This document shows, in pieces, positions 1 to 13,251 of a DNA stretch of 64,000 bases. A program made the translations under genes and the position numbers. The DNA is from Dioscorea cayenensis subsp. rotundata (Eukaryota > Streptophyta > Magnoliopsida > Dioscoreales > Dioscoreaceae): assembly GCF_009730915.1 (NCBI RefSeq), contig NC_052475.1, forward strand, positions 24,427,016 to 24,491,015, written 5' to 3'. Below the pieces are notes generated by a model that was not told the DNA's origin, did no database searches, and was given only the letters and a program-made list of their open reading frames with translations. The stretch's first letter is position 1. Every line of letters begins with the position of its first letter.

Positions 1-1540
1 TTCAAGTTTATTTATGTTTATGCATGTTTGTCTTCTGACAAAAACAACTCTATGTAGTATTTTTTTTATAATATAAATAAATCACATATTTATTAAAAAA
101 AAAATCCGATGTAGTATTCCATCATCATTTTGTGTGCAATACTTAAGAAAATATAATCTAGATAATCATGTGGAGAAATATAACATGATACTGATTATGC
201 CAACTTGATATATAACAAACATGTGTTAATGGGATGCAAGAGGACAAAGGGACTAGTTCAACTAATTATTTATGAGAAAAGGGGAAGAAGATGATTTGGA
301 TGATCCCTCTCTGGCCAGGACTCCATCATGTAGATGATGTACATGTATTTTTAGCCACTCACTTTTTTGTGTGTACATGAGTGTCTGTGTGTGTGTTTTG
401 TTTTTATATAATGTATTCAACTTTTTCTTTTAATTCATTTAGATGTAGCCGGACATTGCTTTATTTATTTATTTTTAATTTTTTTTTAAAAAAACTCAAC
501 TAACCAAGGAATTCTGACTATTTCCTTTCTTGCTTAATTAATTTTTCTTGCTTAATTAATTTGTTCTCCTTTCTATTTGTGGATTTGAAAGAGATGCACA
601 TTGTCTCATATGAACTCCAGCACAAATTAAACAAAAGATATTAAGTGGATGATGATTTGCAGAAAGAGCTTATGTACATCCATTGGATGGATGTGATGTG
701 CTTCTTCAAGTATTACTATTTAATCTCCATTGCTCCATTGACCAACTGCTTGTTGATTACCAAACTTTTTTAAATAATCCTTATAAAATGACAACCACTT
801 GATCACGCCTTTAATTCTTTGTATAATTCTTCCTAGCTAGACTCTCATTGAGCAAATTTTATGCAAGTGTGTAGTCTCCCTCAAAGTTTGGTGAGTCTTG
901 GTTTTATTTTAAAGAAACCTACCAAATATTTGATTTTGGTTCAACTAATTAAATTATTGATTGGATTAATTAGTTGATGGTCATATATATTCTCTGAAAA
1001 ATCTTTTACATTCCTGAACACTATATATCTAAAAAACTTTTTTTCACATAATTTGATTATAGTTTAGTCATAATTGTTACCTTATTTCTTCTTATGTTTC
1101 TGTGATGAGATCGATGGTATACATATTTTAAGTCAACTATATATATATATATATTTATTTATGTGGTACTAATTAATTAGTTAGTATATACCAACAAAGT
1201 AGTCACACTCTATGGAAAAGCATTCCAGGTCACCATCTTCTCTTTATTCCCTCTCTTTTTGAAAATCTTACACAAAACAATCTCTTTTTTATGGCAAAGG
1301 TGATGCTCTCAGACAACAAACGGAAAAAAATTAAGATGCAATGCATGGCAAATAAGGAGGCAGGCATCTCTAAAAAGACTACAAAGCTCATGTGTGACCA
1401 CCATAAACATGCATTCAAGCTTAAGTCGCCAACATATCCTCATCTTTGAGCTTAACTTTTAATGTAGCACACTACACGAGGCACCTTTTAATGGCAGGGA
1501 TAAAGAAAAGAAAGTAAAGTCTAATCAAGTGTGATGAGAT
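1..1540. other. Intergenic AT-rich stretch
   Basis: I see no gene here. The stretch is AT-rich with poly(A/T) runs and a short (TA)n tract near 1139-1153. The last few hundred bases probably belong to the original upstream region of the DUF1666 gene, now separated from it by the copia insertion. Confidence 0.6.
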
Positions 1541-1908
1541 TGTTGGAGATTAGACTGAAGGGTGACTTGTGTGCATGGTTACTGTGGTCACGTGAAGCAT
1601 GGTCTCCAAACTCAATAGAAATCTCAGTGGATCTACAGTGTTTTACATACACAGTATCACCACCATGCATTAATAGATGGAGACTGAAGTGACATTATAA
1701 TTAAAGAGTAATGGGTACAGTGATAGAGCACTGAACTAGAATGTTGTCCTTATGTTATTGTTCCTATCCTTTTTTGATTATATGTAATGTTTGTTTGTGT
1801 TTTGAATGCTAAGTCAGTGAAGTATGATGAAATAGCTTTTGAGAACGGTTGTTCTTGATCTAGAGCTTAATACACTCACTCAACTTCTTCTCTCTAACAT
1901 ATTGAACA
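1541..1908 (+). repeat. Left LTR of the copia element
   Basis: 368 bp, TGTTGG...TTGAACA. It matches the right LTR base for base as far as I can read. It contains a CACGTG (G-box) at 1589-1594. Confidence 0.96.
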
Positions 1909-1947
1909 GTGGTATCAGAGCTACACATTCGATCTACCTGTGTAAAC

Positions 1948-3100
1948 ATGGCTGCAAATGGTATGCCTCCTTTACCAATGTTCGATGGTGAAGACTATGG
2001 AGCTTGGAGTATCATGATGAGAACATTGTTTCGTTCTCAAGACTTGTGGGATTTGATTGAGAAGGGAATCCCAGAAGGTGAAGATGAGGCAAGGAAGAAG
2101 GAGCACAAGAAGAGAGACTCAAAGGCCCTCTACTTGATCCAGCAAGCCGTGAATCGCAAGGTATTCTCTCGCATAGAGGCAGTTGAGACAGCGAAAGCGG
2201 CTTGGGATCGTTTGAAACGACATTATCAAGGTGACCCCAAGTTAACGGCAGTGAAGTTGCAAGGACTGCGACAAGGTTTTGAAAACCTCAAGCTTAGGAA
2301 CAATGAGAGTGTCGAAGATTTCATTACTCGCGTTGAAGAGATGGTGAACGAAATGAAGAGGCTTGGAGACACTATCTCTGAAGCTATGGTGGTCGGCAAG
2401 GTGCTTAGAAGCATGGGGGCCAAGTTTAATCATGTAGTGACTGCGATAGAAGAGTCCAAGGACATTACTAAGCTGACCTTGGATGTTCTTACCGGATCCC
2501 TAAAGGCCCATGAAGCAAGACTGATCAGTCAAGCTGATCAAGTTGAGGAGAAGGTTCTACATGTAAGATCAGAGCCCTCGTCGTCATCAAAAGAAGTTGA
2601 TCGCACTCCATCAAGAGGTAGAGGAAGAAGCTCGTTCAGAGGTTCTGGACGAGGGAGAGGAAGAGGTAGAGGAGCAGAACAGAAGACACATCAGATGGGT
2701 GAGCAAAGGATGTACAAATCCAGCATCCAATGCCATCACTGTAAGAAATATGGGCACATTAAAGCCAATTGTTGGTTCAAGGAGAAACCTGTAGATAAAG
2801 GTGCTTCTTTGGTGACTGAGGAGAAGGAGAAGGAGACCAGCAACCTTTTCTTGGCTCACATTGAAGGAGAGACGAGTGCAAGCTCGTTTGTATTACACAG
2901 TGACAGTGAGAAGAATGATATAAACATGGTATGGATAATTGATAGCGGTTGCTCAAACCACATGACTGGGGTGAAAGAGATGTTCGAGACACTAGATGAG
3001 TCTCAAAAGCTTAGCGTGAGGCTGGGAGATGACAAAGAAATCTCAGTGATGGGTCATGGAACGATAGCCATTAAAGCCGGTGATTGGAGAACTAGATTCC
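1948..3100 (+). other. copia gag and protease part (approximate limits)
   Basis: The first part of the element's coding region begins near the ATG at 1948. It encodes a gag polyprotein (FDGEDYGAW near the N-terminus), an Arg/Gly-rich basic stretch, a CCHC zinc knuckle (CHHCKKYGHIKANC) and the aspartic protease signature DSGCSNH. These are family hallmarks of the capsid-forming and protease parts of copia elements. The limits given are approximate, and the element as a whole is treated as a fossil with about one break. Confidence 0.9.
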
Positions 3101-5697
3101 TGCGATGAATGTGTTTTCGGAAAACAAGCCAGAAGCCCATTTGCCCATGATGCTGGTAGATCTCGAAGAGCCAGTGAACCGCTGCAACGTGTCCACATGG
3201 ATGTTTGTGGACCAATGCACATCGAATCCATAGGAGGGAATAAGTTCTTTCTTTTATTGGTGGATGATTATACTCGTATGACATGGATTTTCTTTCTCAG
3301 GTCAAAGGGAGAGGTCTTTGAAAAATTTCAGGTTTTTCAGGCAATGGTTGAACGAGAATCGGGGAGAAAACTCAAGATCTTGCGATCTGACAGAGGAGGG
3401 GAGTTCCTCTCACGCGAGTTCAACGAACATTGCGATAAATCCGGCATTCAGAGAGAGATGTCACCACCATATACGCCACAACATAACGGCATAGTAGAAA
3501 GGAAGAATCGAACGGTTGTCGAGAAGACCCGATGTCTGTTGAAGTGCAGCGGGTTGCCGGTGTCGTTCTGGGCAGAAGCAGCAGCAACAGCGGTGTATTT
3601 AATCAACCTTACACCAACTGATGCAGTTCCAAATGTAACTCCATATGAATCATGGACTGGGGTGAAGCCAAATGTGAAGCATTTGAGGGTGTTTGGGTGT
3701 ATAGCACTGGTGCAAGTACCTACACAAAGGCGCTACAAGCTTGATGATAAGTCAGAGAGGGGCATCTTTATAGGCTATTGTCTGAGAACAAAGACATATA
3801 AGATCTATAATCCCTGCACATGCAAAGTTACATTGAGTAGGGATGTGATATTTAGAGAGGAGTCTCGGTGGGATTGGAGTGCAGACACTAATACACATCA
3901 TGTGTATGTTTGGGATGACATGTTTCCTAGTGAGTCAAGTGTTGATTCACGATCGTTAAGTGGAAGTCAAAGTGATGCCGATGCAGTACAAGATGCTTCA
4001 TTACAACCCCTATCATCTACAGAGATAGGAATGCAAGGACCAGTGCAACCAGAAGTTATATTAGATGATGATTCACCACCTAGAAGAACAAGACAATTAA
4101 GTGACATCTATAACAATTGTTCATTTGCTTTGCATGTAGGTGACCCAGTGGCATATGAAGATGCAGTAAAGAGCAAAGATTGGCAGTTGGCAATGCAAGA
4201 GGAGATGGATTCCATCCAACGAAATGATACATGGTGCTTGGTGGACAGGCCAGCAGAAAAGAAAATAATAGGTCTGAAGTGGATATTCAAAACCAAGTAT
4301 AAATCTAATGGAGAAGTTCAAAAACTCAAGGCCAGAATTGTAGCCAAAGGGTACACTCAACAGCTAGGCATTGATGTGGATGATGTATTTGCACCTGTGG
4401 CTCGTATGGAAACTGTAAAGTTTTTATTTGCTTTGGTAGCACAGAAGGGTTGGTCTTTATTTCACTTGGACATCAAATCTGCATTTCTGAATGGAGAGAT
4501 AGTTGAAGAAGTTTATGTGGATCAACCCAGGGGATTTGAAGTTGAAGGGAAGCATGAGATGGTGTACAAACTCAAGAAGGCCCTCTATGGATTGAAGCAA
4601 GCACCTAGATCATGGTATAGTAAAATAGATGCATATTTTTTACAACAAGGTTTTCAAAGAAGTGAAACAGAGCATACACTCTACAAAAGAATTGAGAACA
4701 ATGGTGACATTCTGGTGGTTTGCATCTACGTTGATGATATACTGTGTTTGAGTTCCTCTTTGGATCTGGTCACTCAATTCAAGCTAGAAATGCAACAGAA
4801 TTTTGATATGACAGATCTTGGGCTGTTGAGTTACTTCTTGGGCATGGAAGTGATGCAAGACAAGCATGGGGTATTTGTTACTCAGAAAAGGTATGCACAG
4901 GAACTCCTGAAGAAATTTAACATGCTCCAATGCAAAGCTGCTCCAACTCCCATGTGCACTAGTGATAAGCTTCAAGCAGTTGATTGTTCCGGAGATGCGG
5001 AAATAGGAAGATATAGGAGTTTGGTAGGGCAATTGATCTACTTAACTCACAGCAGACCAGATATATCTTTTGTTGTTGGAGTATTATCAAGGTACATGAA
5101 TAAACCCTCCAAAATCCATGCAGGAGCAGGAAAGCGAGTATTAAGGTATCTCGCAGGGACAGCTGACTTTGGTTTGTGGTATGCTCACGCCAATGAGTGT
5201 AAACTGGTGGGGTTTTCTGACAGCGATTGGGCCGGAAGTTTGGAAGATAGAAGGAGCACCACTGGTGTTGTTTTCAATCTAGGGACAGCAGCCATCTCAT
5301 GGATGTCAAAGAAACAAGAGGTTATTGCACTCTCCACTACCGAAGCGGAGTACGTTGCTGCCTCCGCTGCTGCTTGTCAGTGCTTGTGGCTCAGAAAGTT
5401 GATGAATGATTGTGGTTTAGAGTGCAAAGAGGCATCAGAAATTTGGTGTGATAATAAATCGACAATCGCCATTGCTAAGAATCCTATGCACCACGGGAGA
5501 ACCAAGCATATGGACATCAAATTTCATTTTATTCGTAACTTGATCAGTGAGGGAGTAATTGTGTTAAAACACTGCAGCACAGATGAGCAGCAGGCGGATA
5601 TACTCACCAAACCATTGAGTGTTCAAAAACATAACCAGCTGAGAGCTCAGATGGGTGTATGTAACCTTCAGTCTAGAGGGGGATATGTTGGAGATTA
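3100..5697 (+). other. copia integrase, RT and RNase H part (approximate limits)
   Basis: The second part of the element's coding region carries the integrase core (DDYTRMTW, then the NGIVERKNRT region), the reverse transcriptase (motif CIYVDDI) and RNase H (ending near ADILTKP). Integrase before RT is the copia order, which excludes Ty3/gypsy. The limits are approximate. Confidence 0.93.
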
Positions 5698-6053
5698 GAC
5701 TGAAGGGTGACTTGTGTGCATGGTTACTGTGGTCACGTGAAGCATGGTCTCCAAACTCAATAGAAATCTCAGTGGATCTACAGTGTTTTACATACACAGT
5801 ATCACCACCATGCATTAATAGATGGAGACTGAAGTGACATTATAATTAAAGAGTAATGGGTACAGTGATAGAGCACTGAACTAGAATGTTGTCCTTATGT
5901 TATTGTTCCTATCCTTTTTTGATTATATGTAATGTTTGTTTGTGTTTTGAATGCTAAGTCAGTGAAGTATGATGAAATAGCTTTTGAGAACGGTTGTTCT
6001 TGATCTAGAGCTTAATACACTCACTCAACTTCTTCTCTCTAACATATTGAACA
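5686..6053 (+). repeat. Right LTR of the copia element
   Basis: 368 bp, same length and apparently the same sequence as the left LTR, including the CACGTG. It is followed directly by the GAGAT target duplication. It ends 161 bp before the proposed start codon of the DUF1666 gene, so it may supply promoter or enhancer sequence to it (inference). Confidence 0.96.
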
Positions 6054-6214
6054 GAGATAAAAGCCTTGGCATTTCTGCACAAATTTTACCATGTTTATCT
6101 AAAAATCAACAGCATGTGTTTATGAGTTAGTTTTTTGAGTTGCATGGATTTTACACTCCCTTTGAGGGCACATCTCTTCTTTGCAACCATGGCAAGAGTG
6201 CAAGCCTGAATGTG

Positions 6215-8188
6215 ATGTTTCTCTTCCATGCAACCACCTCTCTCAGCTTCTTTCTTCTTCTCCTTCACGTCTCTTCTCTTCTCCTCTCCAAGCTCTTCAG
6301 CTACCTTCACCAAAGATCAGCCTTCAGAGGGTCTCTTTCTCAATCTTTCTCTATATCTCTCCTTCTCTATATCTTCTTTTTGTGTGTATATATATATATA
6401 TACATATAGGTGCATGTTAACTCATCTACCATCTTTTGCAGGGAAGAGTGCATTCATCATGAAGAGAAGAAGCTCTTATCTTTAGAAAAGGATGAATTGA
6501 TAGAAGATATTGTCTTTGGATGTGAAGATCTGCTGCTTTTCTTCTATGAAAACAGTGAGAGGAATGATACTCATGTTGTGGGGCAAGACAAAGATTCAAT
6601 TGAACAAACAACCTTTGAGTTCCAAGTTGATGATGATACCATCAATAATAATGCCTCAGAATCAACAGCACATGATTCCCCTCAAAAGAATCATACTGAG
6701 ATTCCAACAATCCAATCCTCTGAGCCAGTTGTTGCAATATTTGACTCTAAAACTAAAGAAGAGGACTTGTCCAAGGAGAAGAGGTTCATCCTAGTAGACC
6801 ATAATACTTACTCTGATAGCAAGAGGTTCAAGCTTGATGAAATCCATGGAGAAAGTGATTGTAACTATGGTGATTCCTCCATCACTGGTGAGTCAAGCTC
6901 ATGGAGAAGCTCAACTATTTTCAGGGACTCAGAAACAGAGTATCCATTCTCTTCATCATCAAGAAGAAGCTCTTCGCTTTGGGAGTCTTACACAATGTTC
7001 CGTAAATATGATGAAGAGATGTTGTTCTTTGATAAGATCACCGCCCAAAAACTCCATGAAACAGGTCATGCATGCATGCATGCAAACTAACTCAAACTTA
7101 TCTTTCTAATTAGCTACAAAGTAATTGTTTACTAAACCTTGCATGCATTAATTTTATCAGAAACTCTGGAGTCTATCAAGATCAAGCCAAGATCAGTGTC
7201 TCAAAGGATAGCCCACAAGTATTCGAAGATCAAAAAGCATAAACAATTCCCAAGAAGCAGGGATCCATATAAAGAGTTGGAGAGTGCCTATGTAGCTCAG
7301 GTTTGCTTAGCATGGGAAGCACTTTGTTGGAATTACAACAACTTCCGCAGAGTGAGTCTTGATAAAAATATGGACTTTCACGGTTATTCTGCAAGAGTTG
7401 CTCAAGAGTTTCAGCAGTTTCACGTCCTACTTCAGCGGTTTATAGAGATTGAGCCTTATGAACATGGCTCAAGACCTCAAGTCTTTGCTAGAATGAAGAT
7501 CTCTTCTCCAAAATTACTTCAAGTTCCTGAGTTCAGAGGTATTTTCTTATTAATTATATATATAGCTTCAATTTTTTTTTTAAAGTATTATAATTATTTA
7601 TAATATATTTGTATATTGATTTTTTTCCCTTTTCTATTAAAAGAATCAGAGGGTGATGAAAGCAAGGAAAACATGAGTTCAAGGATTTCATCAGCAGAGT
7701 TTCTTAACATACTAGAAGAGGGGCTAAAAACATTCATGAACTTTCTCAAAACTGACAAGAAGAGCCACTGTGAGATGCTCAAAGCTTTGTTCAAGAAGAC
7801 ATCAATCAAACACAGTTTGATCAAGAAAACCAAAAACAAAGTAAGTCATGCATGATGATCATAATTAATCAGATATAAATACATATATATATATATATAT
7901 ATATGCAGTACTATAAATTACTAATCAAGTTTTTTATGAATATAACTACATCTACTTCAGAAGAAGTCAAAGCTCAAAGTGTTGAGAAAGAGGAAGGTGA
8001 GTGAAGCTCAAGAGATGGAGATACTAATGGGTCTCATAGACATGAAGGTGGTGTCTAGGGTTTTGAGGATGCCTGAAATAAGCGAAGAGCAGTTACAATG
8101 GTGTGAGGAGAAGATCAATAAAGTGAGTGTTTGGGATGGCAAGACACAAAGAGATTCCTCCCCACTTTTTTTCCCTATTGCTTCATGA
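6215..8188 (+). CDS. DUF1666 family protein (513 aa)
   Basis: Five exons join in phase: 6215-6330, 6442-7064, 7161-7538, 7644-7840, 7961-8188 (1542 nt, stop TGA). The product starts with a hydrophobic segment (about residues 1-30, MFLFHATTSLSFFLLLLHV), a likely membrane anchor or signal. An acidic, Ser-rich middle part follows, and from about residue 290 comes the conserved DUF1666 domain (YVAQVCLAWEALCWNY, then FQQFHVLLQRFIE and the C-terminal ISEEQLQWCEEKI). Plant members are often labelled 'ribosomal protein L34Ae', but no ribosomal role is shown here and the function is unknown. The start was chosen because exon 1 from this ATG ends in phase 2, as exon 2 requires, and gives the usual hydrophobic N-terminus. 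The young copia element sits just upstream, so transcription may be altered. Confidence 0.85.
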
Positions 8189-9306
8189 CTAGATAAAGTC
8201 CATGAACATGAATATGCAGAGGCCAATGTCCATACATAGACATGGGATTCATGTTAGGTTAGAGAGAAAAAAAGTAGTAAAAGGTGAGACTTGTAGTATT
8301 TCTTCATATAACTTTATAAGAAAAAAGTTTGACTTAAAGTTAAAGTCACTATAGAATACATATAAAGAGAGATCTAGAGGCTAAGGAAGTGGAGATCCAC
8401 TGCATGCAGGGACAAGTTCCACTTTTGCTTTGTAAGTCTATATATATATATATGTTTGTATTGCAACAAGATAAGATCAACTTCATAGAGCTTTCGCTGT
8501 TATGTAATAATCAATGTGATAAAGAAAAAAGATATTTTGTAAAAGAAAAGGATAAGTACGAGACAGCCTTACATGATTGAGTACGTAGTTGGTTGAATAA
8601 TTAGATTGTTTTATAACAATAATTATTGACTTTTAATTTGGATTAGATAATTAAGGCAACTTGCTTGCTTGTAAGTTGTAATAGTTGAGTTTTCTTATGA
8701 ACCTAATTGTGAAAAAAAAACCATGTCTTCAAGGCTGATACGAAACCCATTAATTTGACTAGATTTTCATTAGACAAAGTTTATGTATTGTGATATTATT
8801 TGTTTCTGATCGGGTCATACAAGGCGTCGCCAGATACGACCAAGACTTATTTATCTACTCTTTTATCCTTTTGAAAATCTCAAAATTTTATTTTTATTTT
8901 TTATTTTTTAAAATTTACGTATTTGCACATTAATAAAACTCTATGGGTTTGTCTAGAATAATTTTTTTTGATGGCTAGAGTTAAAAAAAAAAAGTATATA
9001 TTAAAAAAAATATAAAGATATATTGAGATGTTTTTGAAAAAAATTATAATTTATATTAAAATAAAGAATATATTAATATTAAAGCATAAAAACAAACTAT
9101 AAAAGATTGAATTATATGTAAAGTATTAACAAACAAAACAAATGAAATGAAGTTTTGATAAAAGAGGGACTCAAAATGAAATTTAATTATAAAAGGGTGT
9201 AAATGGCATAAATCCACCAGGACAATCTAGAGAGCCACCCGGATTCCGAGATCGCGTCAAAAAGACTAGCTTTTTTTTTTTTCTTTTTATCTTTTCGCTG
9301 ATTTAA
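8189..9306. other. Intergenic, AT-rich
   Basis: Presumed 3' UTR of the DUF1666 gene, then AT-rich sequence with long A/T runs. I see no gene. The end is the proximal promoter of the hydrolase gene. Confidence 0.6.
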
Positions 9307-12300
9307 ATGGCGTCCAAACCGCCGACTTTGCCGGAGAAGCTCCTCCGCCCATCGGCGCACGGTACTCGATTGGTTCTCTTCTCTTTGAATTTGGATGGAA
9401 TTGGGGTGGAATTCATCGTTCTGACCTTCAATAGATGCGATTAGAGTCTGTGTCCATTGCCGAAGGAGGGTTGCCGTGGTGACGCCGATGAAGTGGGAAG
9501 GGGTGGATGAGAAGCTCGCTAAGATGGTCTCTGAGGCCAACCTTGATCATGCCTCAGAGCGGCGGAGGATTCGAGAGATGTTTAAGGATATACAGCTTAG
9601 TATTGATCATTGCCTTTTTAAGGTATTTAATTTCATCTCTGATTTCTTTGAAGACGAAGTTAGCTTGATGCTTTTTTCTTAATTGTTATTTGAGAATAGG
9701 AAAAAAAAAACTTTTTTCGGTTTGATTGTACATAACTTATTAGAGATTGTGGTGGTAATTGGAGCATGAGGCTAATATCATAGGTTTCTCTAAATTTTTG
9801 TTTTGGGATTGCGAAAATTTGGGTTTTTGTGTGTGTGTGTCTGGTTTAATTCTATAGACACCAAAAGGTAATAAAAGACAGACCTTGTAGTAATCTGAGC
9901 ATTTTATCATCTTGAAAGCCATTTATGTTGTGCTATTCTTCTTGTAGAATTAGAATAATGGTAGTATAAACAGGTTAAGTATGAGTAATGTATGAATTGC
10001 CTTCTTACATACACTTGATGTATTTTTGGATACTAGGAAACCCTAAAAGTTTTCATTTGAATCTTTCATATGACTCACAATATTGCAGGCTGTCTTTGAT
10101 TATTTCAGCAAAGATACTAGGCTGTAAATTTTTTTGTTGTTATTTTTGTTTCTATGCTGGACATCTCTTGGCATGCCATTTATGACTTAATGCTATGCAA
10201 AACAATTTGTGTGCTGTATATCAGCTTATGTAAATATGTGTCCTGTATCTGAGGGGGTCATATGTATGATACATGTCTGGAACATGTAGCATAAATTCAA
10301 GCCTCTGAAATGAAGTTGTACATTGAATGTTGAACTTATCATTAAGTTACCTGAAGGTATAGTTGAATCATAGTATTTCATGATTTTTTTCACAGATCGA
10401 TTTGTCAAGGTTTAGCTCAAATTTTCCTAATTTAAGTTTGTGTGGGATTAGGTCAAGGATGGCATGCCATTGACATTTTCCCTAAGCAAACATTTGAAAA
10501 CTAAGGGTATGAGTATAATAGATATGGCAACTTAATTACTCAATATTCTTCTGGTTTTCTGGATATCATTTGAAAAACTTAGGATTTATAGATAGCACTG
10601 ACACATTCATCAACCTCATCAATGGTGATTGAGTTGGTTGTATGGCTATTGAAGGACTTTAATGTGCTCCATAATATATTAAGATACCTGCCTTCTAGTC
10701 ATTTAATTTTCTGCAAAGTTTAAATTTTCAGAACTCCAATTAAAAATGAAAAGTTAACCTGTCTTGGTTAATATTTGGTGAAATACATCAACTAAGGCGT
10801 GGAAAGTTAAGCATTGGTGTTCATGGTTATGAATCACCAAAGATCTAATCGATGAAGTTATTAGGTGGAATCAGCATGATCATTAGTATGTGAGATCTTT
10901 ATTGAGTTCAGACTTGCAATGTCAGTAAATAAAAAATAATCGGCGCCATAGGATGATTAGTTATATATACACACACGCATAGTGTTTAAGTTTGGTATGG
11001 CTGTGCCCAGCCATACTTGGACATATTTTATTGAGTGCATATATTTTTTTTTAACTGATCTTTTGGAAGAAAATGGGCCCTGATATTAGAGAGTTGTCTT
11101 TTTATGTTGGTATAACAGACAAAATTAGAGTTAACCAATACTCTCTTCCTTTCTTGCAGGCACAATACAGTGCTGTCAAAACTGAGGAGGTAATCAAGAT
11201 ATTTTTTTTTTTTGGAGTATTTTTCATATCTCTTTTTATGAAGACCTCATTACAGACAGCCCTATGTCTTAAAAAAAAAAAAACCACATATTTGGGAATG
11301 CTATGTTTGGCCTCTTAGGGTCTAATAGAAACCACTCTGTCATTCTCTAGTTGTCTTCACTTTAACCTCTGTATCTATTAACCGTTTGACTTCTTTTATA
11401 ACAGTTTTATAGAGTGAATTCCCGAGGTCTAGAGATTTTCTCTAGAAGATGGTTTCCAGGTAGCCTCCCTATGAAGGCACTGGTTTGCTTCTGTCATGGT
11501 TATGGGGACACTTGCACATTTTTCATTGAAGGTATTTGATGTGACGGTTTGTTATGTGATGTGTATAATGGTAATTCAGTTAATATTTTTTGAGTGTATA
11601 TTTATGAATTTATGATGAAATCACATGCTTTGCATAGGTATTGCCAAGAAGTTAGCATCATCCGGATATGGAGTATTTGCTATGGACTATCCTGGTTTTG
11701 GCCTTTCAGAAGGACTTCATGGATATATACCTAGTTTTGACAATCTTGTTGATGATGTTGTCGAGCACTACACCAAAATCAAAGGTATGAGGCAATCTTT
11801 AAATTTGAATATGATGCCTTCCTAATTGAATATGATTTTGAATGACACTCTTTATCTCTGTAGTTGTTTTTTGACCATTGTTATCTCTTATGGGCCTCTG
11901 ATCTGATTTTAGAATTGATAATGAATATATGTTCTTCATGTTCAAAAGTTGTGAACACGATTCCAACCAGGAATTCTCATGCAACAACGCGAGTTATGAC
12001 ACAGAACACAAAACTTGCTGAAATTTCTGTCTGTGCTTTGTCTAGCAGAAAACCCTGAATACCGAGGCCTTCCAAGCTTCTTATTTGGGCAATCAATGGG
12101 CGGAGCAGTGGCTTTGAAAGTGCATTTCAAACAACCTAATGCATGGGATGGTGCAGTCTTAGTTGCACCCATGTGTAAGGTAATTACATAATCTTCTTCT
12201 CCTCGAGATTCCAAACAGCATAAATTTTCTCTCTGAAGACTGAAACTTTCTCAAATATACAGATGGCAGAAGATGTTGTTCCATCTTGGCCTGTGCAGCA

Positions 12301-12900
12301 AATTCTGATCTGCATGGCTAAAATTCTCCCCAAAGGGAAGCTGGTTCCTCAGAAGGATTTAGCAGAAATGGCATTTAAAGATGTTAAAAAGCGTGAACAG
12401 GTTTGTAAATTAATTGTGCTTTAACTGAACTGACCGATGATTATACTCTTCCTACTAAACAGAAAATTTTCTTTATTTGATGCAGACTTCTTACAATGTT
12501 ATTGCTTACAAAGATAAACCTCGTCTACGAACAGCATTAGAGATGCTCAGAACAACTCAAGAGTTAGAAAATCAATTACAAGAAGTATGAAACTCTTTAC
12601 TGGCCTTTTTTCTGTTCATGACTATGCAACAACTCAGAATTCATCTTTCCTTTGCAGGTTTCTCTACCACTTCTAATTCTACATGGTGAAGCTGATATCG
12701 TAACTGATCCTTCGGTGAGCAAAGCTTTGTATGAGAAGGCAAACAACAAGGACAAGAAGCTGTGCCTTTACAAAGATGCATATCATTCTCTTCTTGAAGG
12801 TGAACCTGATGAGATGATATTTCAGATTCTGGATGATATAATTTCTTGGTTGGATGAGCATTGCATCAATGCAGGAGCTTCTCGATCAATACCTCCTTGA
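9307..12900 (+). CDS. Monoacylglycerol lipase-like serine hydrolase (385 aa)
   Basis: Nine exons join in phase: 9307-9361, 9435-9622, 11160-11189, 11405-11531, 11638-11784, 12049-12179, 12263-12400, 12486-12584, 12658-12900 (1158 nt). The product is an alpha/beta hydrolase of the plant MAGL / lysophospholipase-2 / caffeoylshikimate esterase family. Visible signatures are the oxyanion-hole region CFCHGYGDTC (about 119-128), MDYPGFGLSEG, the nucleophile elbow GQSMGG (Ser198), the acid in HGEADIVTD (Asp318) and the base in DAYHSLLEG (His348). Such enzymes cleave monoacylglycerol or lysophospholipid esters, and some act on caffeoyl shikimate; the sequence alone does not choose. The basic, Arg-rich N-terminal 50 residues could be a plastid transit peptide (inference). 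Intron 2 is long (1537 bp). The 72-bp first intron (9362-9434) is the least certain junction. Confidence 0.9.
9623..11159 (+). other. Long intron 2 of the MAGL-like gene
   Basis: A 1537-bp AT-rich intron between exons 2 and 3 (GT...TTGCAG). I see no nested gene. There is a (GT)n tract near 9828-9840. Confidence 0.7.
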
Positions 12901-13251
12901 GAGTTACCTCTCCTTGTACTTAAAAGAATCCTCACCTTATGTATGCATATGTTTGCTTGCAGTCCATTGCTACATTATTTATTTATTAATTGAAATGAAG
13001 TTCATTCATTGAAATTGATATTACTGAGAGTGCTTTATTAAACACAGACTCCCAATTGAAATGAGTAAATGCGTGTTAAATTATTGATAGCATGAAAAGC
13101 CAAAACACAAGGAGGAGCCATGCATGCATCCCGTAATGATCATGCCGTCTCCTCAAACTAAATTAAGATGATCTCAAATGATCTGAAAAAACAACAACAA
13201 CAGAAAAAAAAAAGAAAGAAAAAAACTAATCAATAGTTGAGATTCATAACA
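12901..13251. other. Convergent intergenic spacer
   Basis: 351 bp between the stop codons of the MAGL-like gene (+) and the first VQ gene (-). Presumably the two 3' UTRs; no further gene seen. Confidence 0.6.

Larger units (their letters stand above)
1541..6053 (+). mobile_element. Ty1/copia LTR retrotransposon
   Basis: A 4513-bp element is bounded by two 368-bp direct LTRs (1541-1908 and 5686-6053), each starting TGTTGG and ending CA. The flanking host bases GAGAT (1536-1540 and 6054-6058) are a 5-bp target duplication. A primer-binding site TGGTATCAGAGC at 1910-1921 matches the initiator-methionine tRNA 3' end used by plant copia elements, and a purine tract (about 5675-5685) precedes the right LTR. 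Domain order gag, protease, integrase, reverse transcriptase, RNase H is that of Ty1/copia. By eye the two LTRs are identical, so the insertion is very young. The element is slightly short for the family and looks nearly whole, with about one break. It lies in the same orientation as, and 161 bp upstream of, a DUF1666 gene start. I did not assign the copia lineage. Confidence 0.97.

Noticed and set aside
6095-6313. Minus-strand small frame upstream of the DUF1666 gene
   Set aside because: Lies over the presumed leader and first exon; Lys/Glu-rich only because the other strand is CTT-rich.
9187-9540. Minus-strand 117-codon frame over the 5' end of the MAGL-like gene
   Set aside because: It overlaps two coding exons of the plus-strand gene and shows no family signature.
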